Assembly: GCA_007123695.1 (NCBI GenBank)
Contig: SLGN01000441.1
Coordinates: forward strand, 1 to 11,792
DNA: 11,792 bases
Direction: 5' to 3'
Source: Verrucomicrobiales bacterium
GTDB lineage: Bacteria > Verrucomicrobiota > Verrucomicrobiia > Verrucomicrobiales > DEV007
Every line of letters begins with the position of its first letter. The first letter of the stretch is position 1. The translations under genes were made by a program, and so were the position numbers. The notes under the pieces are model-generated. The model saw only the letters and a program-made list of their open reading frames with translations. It made no database searches and was not told where the DNA came from. Positions 6,982-11,792 of the stretch are shown in pieces.

Positions 6982-8100
6982 TCAAAAGGTCCTTCGGATC
7001 GGATCTCCCGCCACTGCATCAACCTGCAAGTCCCGCAGCGATCGCAGGCCGCCGAAGTCCGCCCCGCGCATCCTCCGAGCCCCGCTCGTCCGCTTCGGCC
7101 CCGTGCGCCCCTCTGCCTTGAGCTGCTCGAAGACTCCGTCCACGAACGCCGTCGAACCGATCACCGCTCCATCGCTGAAATAGCGCACCTTTCGCCGCAA
7201 AGCCTCCGCCAAGGTCGTCGCCCCGCCTGCCTCGGCGACGCGGTCGCACTCCTCCGCAGCAATTCCCGCGCGGCCGCCTTCCCCCGTGACCTCGTCCGGC
7301 TTCTGCTCGCGACCGTCCGAGTAGAGCAGCAGACGATAGCGCCGCTGCACTTCCACCCAGTCCGGCAAATTCCCATGATCCGCCGACCCCGTCGCTGCCG
7401 TTGCCCCCTCGCAGACGGCAGGATGCTCCAGCCCCTCCCGCGTGATCGATACAAGCCCCGCCCGAGCTTTCTCCGCCCCTTTGCCCGCCCCGCAAGCCTC
7501 CCCGTAGCCGCTCCATCGGTAGTCCTCCGGACGTTCCACCAGTCCTGCCCGCACCGGATTCAAATCGATGTAGGCGGCCACCGTGCGCAGCGTCTCCTCC
7601 CCGCCCTCCAGCAGCACACTCTTGAAGCGCCCCTCCCACAAGGTCCCCACCCGCTCCGTGCGGCGATTCAAAAAGATCGAAACCCGTTGCTTCAGCTCCT
7701 TGAGAAACACCGAGAGATCGAAGCGCCTGCGCTCGTAGCGATCCAGAATCCGCCGTTCCCAGCCCGAGTTCCCCGAACTCCGCGCCGCCTCCAACTCCCT
7801 AGCCACCTGTTCGACCACCACATCGTCGTAGAGTAGCGGCAGCAATTCCAGCAGCGTTTCCGCATCCAGCTTCGGCATCGTCTCCTTGTCCGGCACCTCC
7901 AGCAGCAGGTGGAAGTGGTTCCCCATCAGGCAGTAGGTCACCACCCTCACCCCGAGAAACCGCTCCAGCTTGCGCAGAATCGACCGGAACACCTCCTTCT
8001 CAGCAGCATGAAAAACGATGCGCCGGTCAACGACGCGCGAAAGACAATGGTAATAAGCCCGCCCAGCCCCTGGGCCAACAACGATGCGACGTGGGTTCAT
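6982..8100 (-). CDS. REP-associated tyrosine transposase (RAYT, Y1 HUH family)
   Basis: A protein of 372 aa from the ATG at 8100. The HUH motif is G60-NHFHLLLEV (His62 and His64, metal binding), preceded by VVTYCLMGN. The nucleophile candidate is Tyr177 in VAAYIDLNPVRAGLV, and LWEGRFKSVLL (154-164) is the conserved block before it. The family makes and joins single-stranded DNA nicks at REP-type palindromes and is usually a domesticated single-copy gene rather than an active transposon. Classical enterobacterial members are about 165 aa; this one has a C-terminal half (LPDWVEVQRRYRLLLY, LRRKVRYFSDGAVIGSTAFVDGVF, GLRSLRDLQV) that I recall from long verrucomicrobial members, so it looks full length, not a fusion. 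The frame is intact, with no terminal inverted repeats or target duplication. Its own upstream region (8101-8177) is AT-rich compared with the surroundings. Palindromes that could be substrates lie at 4074-4218. Confidence 0.9.
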   Translation of the reverse strand: MNPRRIVVGPGAGRAYYHCLSRVVDRRIVFHAAEKEVFRSILRKLERFLGVRVVTYCLMGNHFHLLLEVPDKETMPKLDAETLLELLPLLYDDVVVEQVARELEAARSSGNSGWERRILDRYERRRFDLSVFLKELKQRVSIFLNRRTERVGTLWEGRFKSVLLEGGEETLRTVAAYIDLNPVRAGLVERPEDYRWSGYGEACGAGKGAEKARAGLVSITREGLEHPAVCEGATAATGSADHGNLPDWVEVQRRYRLLLYSDGREQKPDEVTGEGGRAGIAAEECDRVAEAGGATTLAEALRRKVRYFSDGAVIGSTAFVDGVFEQLKAEGRTGPKRTSGARRMRGADFGGLRSLRDLQVDAVAGDPIRRTF

Positions 8101-8112
8101 AATGAAATTGGA

Positions 8113-8118
8113 ATTTTA
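8113..8118 (-). promoter_or_regulatory. Possible -10 box of the RAYT gene
   Basis: On the minus strand TAAAAT (5 of 6 to TATAAT) ends 12 nt before the ATG at 8100, inside an AT-rich stretch (about 8101-8140) that contrasts with the GC-rich surroundings. No good -35 box is found at 16-18 bp. No ribosome site is seen before the ATG. Confidence 0.25.
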
Positions 8119-8235
8119 ATTAGGCAGCACAATTACATTGATACGCCTTCGCGCAACTGATTTTTTAAAAAGCCTGGATGTTATTTCTCTTTGAGATGTG
8201 GTTGCGGATGGTGGCGGTGGGGGCGAGGGATGGGG

Positions 8236-8664
8236 ATGAAAACGACGTTTGGTCCGGTCGGGGCGGAGATCTCGGTGTACATCCCTTTCTGCGATACGGA
8301 CTGTGGCGGCGTGGTCTCGAATGTCGCCTACCTCCGCTATGTGGAACTCGCACGCATGGCTCTGTTTTCCGCGCTGGGTATGCCGGCGACGGATATGCTG
8401 GAGTCGGGCCTCTTCGCGACGGTGGTGCGCACGGAGATCGACTACCGGGCTCCGGTCCGTCTCGGCGACATGGTGAAGGTGGCGGCACGGCTCACAACAG
8501 TGGAGCGGGTTCGCGCTGTGTGCGCGTTCGACCTCGATGCAGAGGCGCCGGACGGGACGCTGCGAAGGGTGGCGGAGGCAACGCAGACGGTGGCCCTGGT
8601 GCGGATGCCGCAGGGCCGACCGGAACGAATCCCGAAGGAATGGGCCGGGCTGGTCTCGCCGTGA
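8236..8664 (+). CDS. Acyl-CoA thioesterase, 4HBT/YbgC-like hotdog protein
   Basis: A protein of 142 aa, the usual length of a single-domain 4-hydroxybenzoyl-CoA thioesterase-type protein. YIPFCDTDCGGVVSNVAYLRYVELAR (15-40) matches the active-site strand and helix: Asp22, in the DxxGxV pattern, is the expected catalytic residue. The later strands read TVVRTEIDYRAPVRLGDMVKVAARLTTVERVRAVCAFDL. The family hydrolyses acyl-CoA thioesters in the cytoplasm. I chose ATG 8236 because GAGG at 8225-8228 sits 7 nt upstream; ATG 8230 is 6 nt earlier, and the TTG at 8191 adds a Trp/Gly-rich non-family stretch. It diverges from the RAYT gene and converges on opcA, so it is probably monocistronic. The acyl substrate cannot be told. 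It is a second hotdog protein in the window but is not linked to the first. Confidence 0.87.
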   Translation: MKTTFGPVGAEISVYIPFCDTDCGGVVSNVAYLRYVELARMALFSALGMPATDMLESGLFATVVRTEIDYRAPVRLGDMVKVAARLTTVERVRAVCAFDLDAEAPDGTLRRVAEATQTVALVRMPQGRPERIPKEWAGLVSP

Positions 8665-8683
8665 CCAGATGAAGGACGCGAGG

Positions 8684-8706
8684 GCCCGACGGTGCCCGAG
8701 TCGGGC
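8684..8706. terminator. Possible bidirectional terminator hairpin between convergent genes
   Basis: GCCCGAC (8684-8690) and GTCGGGC (8700-8706) form a perfect 7-bp stem with a 9-nt loop, 19 nt after the thioesterase stop and before the opcA stop on the other strand. There is no T-tract on either side, so an intrinsic terminator is not proven; it may only slow RNA polymerase or protect 3' ends. Confidence 0.3.
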
Positions 8707-8806
8707 GGAGCGGCATCCGCAAGGTGTCGCGCCGTGACGTCTGCTGGAGATTGCGGCGGCTTGGCGGCTTGGCGACGTGGTGGCAACACGGCGCGACGGC
8801 GCGGCG

Positions 8807-9901
8807 TCAGAGCACGAGGAGGCGGAGCAGGCCGGGCAGGGTGGCGGCGTGGGTGCGGTTGCGTCCGGCCCGGTTGAGGATGTCGGCGACGAGGCTGGCG
8901 TCGTTGAGTCGGCGGGCGGGGAGCCAATCCTCTTCGGGAGCGGCGCCGGTCCGTTTGGTGAGGGTGCGGAGGAAATCGCTGGCGGGGCAGCGCCCGATCT
9001 CGACGCGGGCACCTCCAAGCTGGAAGTCGATCTCGACGCAGCCGCGATGGCCGGGCTCGAGTTCGGCGATGCGCAGGCGGAGGCCTTCGCGCGGGCCGGA
9101 GGCGCCGGGACGGCAGCGCACTTCGGCGGGGTTGGAGTCGGCGGGGTCGATCTCGGCGCCGAGACGCCCCATGATCCAAGCGGCGAGGTAGAGGCCGCTG
9201 AGGCGTCGGCCTGCGGCGTGCCGGATGGAGACTTCGGAGAGGGATGGGAGTTCGCGGGCAAGGGCGGGACGGTCGAAGGCTTTGGCGACGGCCTGCCGCA
9301 CGGAGTTGAGCCGGGTGAAGGCGAGGTCGTGCATGGCGAAGCTGGCGTGGCGCCGCGCTTCGAGCAGCCGCAGGAGGGAGTCGCGGGGCGACTGCCAGGT
9401 CTCGCCGTCGAAGAGGAGGCGGTCGATGCGGGAGTAGAGCCGCTCTTCGAAGGCTTCGGACAGTTCGCCGCGCCACCAGAAGGCGAGGGGAAGGTCGGAG
9501 TCGAGGTTGGCGAGAACGACATTGCGCAACAGGCCCGGCGCGGCGCCGCCGAGGAAGAAGCTGATCTGTTCGGTGCAGACGGTCCGGCGTCCGTTGCGGT
9601 CGATCTGGCAGTTGGCCTGGACGCGGGCCCGAGCGCCGATGCTAGGGGCGCGGGGATCGGCGTGGACGAGAAGGATACGGCAGGCGGTCTCGCTGGTGAG
9701 CTCGGCGAGGGCGGCGGCATCGTGCCCGAGCTGGTCGGGATTCTCGTTGTAGAGGGCGAGATTGATGAGGGAGGCCCTCGCGATCCCCTCGCCCGCGTCG
9801 AAGAGGGAGCGGAGCGCTTTTTCGATGCGGGGCAGGGCGACCTCTTCGCCGAGCCTCTCGAAGGCGGGGGGCGGAGTCGGAAGAGCGGCGGCGACGGACA
9901 T
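8807..9901 (-). CDS. opcA: Glucose-6-phosphate dehydrogenase assembly protein OpcA
   Basis: A protein of 364 aa from the ATG at 9901, which gives a clean N-terminus (MSVAAALPTPP) and the family size. Recognisable OpcA text: ARASLINLALYNEN (41-54), ACRILLVHADPRAPS (73-87), the Cys-containing NCQIDRNGRRTVCTEQISFF (97-116), and the signature LRNVVLANLDSDLPLAFWWRGE (125-146) followed by IDRLLFDGETW. OpcA binds and activates glucose-6-phosphate dehydrogenase at the entry of the oxidative pentose phosphate pathway; the mechanism is known mainly from cyanobacteria and actinobacteria. In many genomes it lies beside zwf; here it is alone, converging on the thioesterase and diverging from the M16 peptidase. 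A 379-codon plus-strand frame on the opposite strand is a shadow. Confidence 0.85.
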   Translation of the reverse strand: MSVAAALPTPPPAFERLGEEVALPRIEKALRSLFDAGEGIARASLINLALYNENPDQLGHDAAALAELTSETACRILLVHADPRAPSIGARARVQANCQIDRNGRRTVCTEQISFFLGGAAPGLLRNVVLANLDSDLPLAFWWRGELSEAFEERLYSRIDRLLFDGETWQSPRDSLLRLLEARRHASFAMHDLAFTRLNSVRQAVAKAFDRPALARELPSLSEVSIRHAAGRRLSGLYLAAWIMGRLGAEIDPADSNPAEVRCRPGASGPREGLRLRIAELEPGHRGCVEIDFQLGGARVEIGRCPASDFLRTLTKRTGAAPEEDWLPARRLNDASLVADILNRAGRNRTHAATLPGLLRLLVL

Positions 9902-9950
9902 GGCGGACGAGGATAGCGCCGTTTTTCGTGGTGGAAAAGAGAAAGGGTCT

Positions 9951-9970
9951 GGAGAAAGGTTCGTTTCTCC
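9951..9970. promoter_or_regulatory. Perfect inverted repeat in the divergent opcA/M16 promoter region
   Basis: GGAGAAA (9951-9957) and TTTCTCC (9964-9970) form a perfect 7-bp stem with a 6-nt GGTTCG loop. It lies near the middle of the 139-bp gap between two divergent genes, 49 nt from the opcA ATG and 70 nt from the M16 ATG. It could be an operator shared by both genes or an RNA hairpin in one leader. Confidence 0.35.
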
Positions 9971-10040
9971 CTGCTCCCCCAGCGCGGCGGCGTGTTCGGA
10001 GCCGAGTTCGTCCCGCCTTCTTTTCATCTCCGCTTTTCCG

Positions 10041-11312
10041 ATGTCCCCCAACACCCGCGTCCATCGTTTCGACAACGGCGTCCGTCTCGCCACCGTCGCC
10101 ATGCCGCACATGGCGAGCGTGTCCATGGGGGTCTGGACGGCGGCGGGGAGCCGCCACGAGGGGCCCGGCGAGCACGGCATGGCCCATTTCGTCGAGCACA
10201 TGCTTTTCAAGGGCACGCCCGACCGCGACGCCGAGGAGATCTCGCGCCAGATCGAGAGCGTGGGGGCCTCCATCGACGGCTTCACCGTGGAGGACCACAC
10301 CGCCTATCAGGTGAAGGGTCCGGCTGAGCGCTTCGAAGGTCTTTTCGAGGTACTCGCCGACCTCTACCGCCATCCGCTTTTCGATCCTGCCGAAATCGAT
10401 TCGGAGAAGCAGGTGATCCGCGAGGAGATCGCGATGGTCCACGACCAGCCTTCGCAGTATCTCGACGATTTGGCGAGCGAGGCAGCGTGGGGGCGCGAGC
10501 ACCCTCTGGGCCGTTCGATCACCGGCACGGAGGAGAGCATCGGCAAATTCCGCCGGGCGGAGGTCGCGGACTTCCATTCCCGGGCCTACACCGGGGGCAA
10601 CACGGTTGTCTCGGTGGCGGGACGGATCGACCACGACGCCGTGGCCGACGCGGTGGCGGCGAGGCTGGGCTCGCTGGCGGCGGGACGCCCCATCGACTGC
10701 GAGCCGGCCCCGGCACCGAGGACGCAGCACCGCTTCCACGAGGACGACGGGCAGGAGCAGGCGCATTTCGCGCTCTCCTACCGCAACGTCGACCGGCACG
10801 ATCCGGCCCGCTATGCGCACAAGCTGCTGAACGTGGTCCTCGGCGAGAACATGAGTTCGCGCCTCTTCCAGGTCATCCGCGAGCAGCGCGGGCTCTGCTA
10901 CGAGGTGCAGAGCGATCTTGTAAGCTTCGCCGACGCGGGAGCCCTGCAAATCTATCTGGCGCTGGGTCCGGCGAACCTGCCGGAGGCGCTCACGGCGATC
11001 TCGGGCATCGTCGAGGATCTGCGGGAAAAGGGCGTGCGGGACGAGGAGCTGGCGCAGGCGAAATCCTACATCGTGGGCCAGAACCGCATCAGTCTGGAAA
11101 ACACCGCCGCACAGATGATGTGGGCGGGCGAGTCGCTGCTCTACTTCGACGACTGGATCGATCCGGAGGAAGCCCATGGCCTGATCGCGGCGGTGGACCC
11201 GGCCGAGGTCCACGCGGCGGCCCGGAGCGCCTTCGACGCGGACACTCTCTGCTCGGCCATCGTCGGACCTGCGGAATCGCGCAGCCATCTCGCCCGCTGG
11301 CTGGGGAGGTGA
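10041..11312 (+). CDS. M16 family zinc metallopeptidase (processing-peptidase-like)
   Basis: A protein of 423 aa, the size of single-chain M16B peptidases. The inverted zinc motif is H49-F-V-E-H53, inside GMAHFVEHMLFKGT; His49 and His53 bind zinc, Glu52 is the catalytic base, and Glu129 in VIREEIAM is the expected third ligand. The second half holds the family block SSRLFQVIREQRGLCYEV (272-289), which helps bind substrate in this family. Members cut short peptides or N-terminal presequences. There is no signal peptide or membrane segment, so it should be cytoplasmic. The start at 10041 gives MSPNTRVHRFDNGVRLA, the standard N-terminus; an upstream extension to 9762 would run through the opcA gene. 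No good ribosome site precedes it. The dynamin-like gene follows about 100 bp later with its own probable promoter. Confidence 0.93.
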   Translation: MSPNTRVHRFDNGVRLATVAMPHMASVSMGVWTAAGSRHEGPGEHGMAHFVEHMLFKGTPDRDAEEISRQIESVGASIDGFTVEDHTAYQVKGPAERFEGLFEVLADLYRHPLFDPAEIDSEKQVIREEIAMVHDQPSQYLDDLASEAAWGREHPLGRSITGTEESIGKFRRAEVADFHSRAYTGGNTVVSVAGRIDHDAVADAVAARLGSLAAGRPIDCEPAPAPRTQHRFHEDDGQEQAHFALSYRNVDRHDPARYAHKLLNVVLGENMSSRLFQVIREQRGLCYEVQSDLVSFADAGALQIYLALGPANLPEALTAISGIVEDLREKGVRDEELAQAKSYIVGQNRISLENTAAQMMWAGESLLYFDDWIDPEEAHGLIAAVDPAEVHAAARSAFDADTLCSAIVGPAESRSHLARWLGR

Positions 11313-11352
11313 AAGAACGAGCCAATGAGGTCGCGGGGGCACAATTTAATTT

Positions 11353-11383
11353 GGCAAAGTGAAATATTTCGTTTCAATTTGCC
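11353..11383. promoter_or_regulatory. Inverted repeat in the -35 zone of the dynamin-like gene
   Basis: Arms 11353-11364 (GGCAAAGTGAAA) and 11372-11383 (TTTCAATTTGCC) pair over 12 bp with one mismatch, around a 7-nt TATTTCG loop. The right arm ends 14 bp before the TATAAT at 11398, so it covers the place where a -35 box would lie. No T-tract follows the repeat. An operator is the best guess; a terminator hairpin for the M16 gene is possible. Confidence 0.45.
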
Positions 11384-11397
11384 CATTGGTCCGCTTT

Positions 11398-11403
11398 TAT
11401 AAT
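11398..11403 (+). promoter_or_regulatory. Consensus -10 box TATAAT before the dynamin-like gene
   Basis: An exact TATAAT lies in an AT-rich patch (about 11342-11403) within GC-rich sequence. No recognisable -35 box stands 16-18 bp upstream; that position is occupied by the inverted repeat. If it is used, transcription would start near 11410. Confidence 0.4.
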
Positions 11404-11404
11404 G

Positions 11405-11410
11405 AGGAGG
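11405..11410 (+). promoter_or_regulatory. AGGAGG ribosome-binding site preceding a CTG codon
   Basis: A full AGGAGG sequence ends 4 nt before CTG 11415, the first possible start in the frame of the dynamin-like protein after an in-frame TGA at 11403-11405. It supports, without proving, initiation at CTG. Confidence 0.35.
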
Positions 11411-11414
11411 CCGA

Positions 11415-11792
11415 CTGGTCGATCTCCTGCTTTGCGAACCGAACCGCCCCACGACCGAACCTGAACCCGCCTTGGCCGAAGAAACGACAGAACTGTTCGG
11501 GAAGCACTACTTCCAGACCCGCGAACGTATTGGGCGCGCCATCGAGTCGCTCGCCGAGCTCGGCAGCGAGAGCGGGATCGGGTCGGGTCGGCTTTCCTTG
11601 CTGAGGAACCTGCTGGCGAATCTGGAGGATCCCTTCCTCTTCGTGGTGGTGGGCGAGGTCAAAGCGGGCAAGTCGAGCCTGCTGAACGCGCTGTTCGGCG
11701 AGGATTTCTGCAAAGCAGACGTCATCCCCACGACGGATCGCATCGCTTTTTTCAAGCACGGGGCGGAGGCCCACGAGTTCGAATTCTCCGAG
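11415..11792 (+). CDS. Dynamin-like GTPase, N-terminal part (3' end outside window)
   Basis: The frame is open from 11406 to the window edge. The Walker A (G1) motif is GEVKAGKS in FVVVGEVKAGKSSLLNALFG (first base about 11650), followed by DVIPTTDRIAFFKHG with the Thr of a dynamin-type G2 motif. A helical N-terminus (ETTELFGKHYFQTRERIGRAIESLAELG) precedes the GTPase. These features fit bacterial dynamin-family GTPases, which remodel or repair membranes; Era-like or other P-loop GTPases are less likely. There is no ATG before the GTPase domain in this frame. Candidate starts are CTG 11415 (AGGAGG 4 nt upstream, giving LVDLLLCEP), and TTG 11472 (LAEETTELFG, no ribosome site). I give the CTG start because the added residues read like protein and the ribosome site is strong, but a one-base indel joining the frame to the ATG at 11402 is also possible. 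Confidence 0.8.
   Translation, partial: MVDLLLCEPNRPTTEPEPALAEETTELFGKHYFQTRERIGRAIESLAELGSESGIGSGRLSLLRNLLANLEDPFLFVVVGEVKAGKSSLLNALFGEDFCKADVIPTTDRIAFFKHGAEAHEFEFSE

Noticed and set aside
6982..8100. A complete insertion sequence around the transposase gene
   Set aside because: No terminal inverted repeats or target-site duplication could be seen, and RAYT genes are normally single domesticated genes, so only the CDS is annotated.
2050..8664. A functional link between the two hotdog proteins (FabZ-like and thioesterase)
   Set aside because: They are about 6 kb apart with unrelated genes and a strand switch between them; sharing a fold is not evidence of a pathway.
8116..9720. A 534-codon minus-strand frame across the thioesterase and opcA region
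   Set aside because: It is Pro/Ser-rich frame-shadow text out of phase with opcA and antisense to the thioesterase.
8777..9916. A 379-codon plus-strand frame opposite opcA
   Set aside because: Acidic Gly/Glu-rich translation without domain features, while the minus strand reads as a clear OpcA protein.
9642..11342. A 566-codon minus-strand frame opposite the M16 peptidase
   Set aside because: The plus strand carries the complete HxxEH peptidase; the minus translation is Arg/Val/Asp-rich without motifs.
11359..11604. An 81-codon frame starting at GTG 11359 as the N-terminus of the last gene
   Set aside because: It is in a different frame from the GTPase motif, runs through the inverted repeat and has no family features.

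Overview
The window is GC-rich and densely coded, and it most likely comes from the Planctomycetes-Verrucomicrobia-Chlamydiae (PVC) group, with Verrucomicrobiota the best guess. The reasons are a DUF1552 protein with a Tat-like N-terminus, a giant secreted protein ending in the Pirellula/Verrucomicrobium-type haem-binding (CxxCH) domain, a planctomycete-style PQQ-repeat propeller protein, a long REP-associated tyrosine transposase with a C-terminal region I associate with Verrucomicrobia, and an intergenic palindromic repeat of a kind I remember from these genomes. No rRNA, tRNA, CRISPR array or complete insertion sequence was seen.

Layout. 1-520 (minus): 5' part of an amidohydrolase, cut by the window edge. 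572-1909 (minus): secreted PQQ-like beta-propeller protein, probably co-transcribed with the amidohydrolase. After a 140-bp divergent gap come three plus-strand genes: a FabZ/FabA-type hotdog dehydratase (2050-2532), a DUF1552 protein (2652-3983) and a propeller/HEAT/cytochrome c protein (4288-6876). The 304-bp gap at 3984-4287 holds a pair of palindromes and a 28-bp tandem repeat that touches the start codon of the haem gene. A RAYT transposase (6982-8100, minus) converges on the haem gene. A 4HBT-type acyl-CoA thioesterase (8236-8664, plus) diverges from the RAYT and converges on an OpcA-type glucose-6-phosphate dehydrogenase assembly gene (8807-9901, minus). An M16 zinc peptidase (10041-11312, plus) diverges from opcA. 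The window ends in the N-terminal part of a dynamin-like GTPase (from about 11415, plus) whose start codon is not an ATG.

How the parts relate. The only plausible functional set is the exported one: PQQ propeller, DUF1552 and haem/propeller proteins, all predicted to act outside the cytoplasm. Proteins of these types are greatly expanded in PVC bacteria and mostly uncharacterised. The remaining genes (acyl-ACP dehydratase, thioesterase, OpcA, M16 peptidase, dynamin-like GTPase) look like separate housekeeping genes, not a pathway.

I do not see a clearly new multi-gene system. The items most worth a second look are the repeats at 4074-4287 and their possible relation to the RAYT, the conflict over start codon and promoter at the dynamin-like gene with an inverted repeat in front of it, and -10-like hexamers lying only 10-12 nt before three start codons. 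All calls are from reading the sequence; no database search was run.
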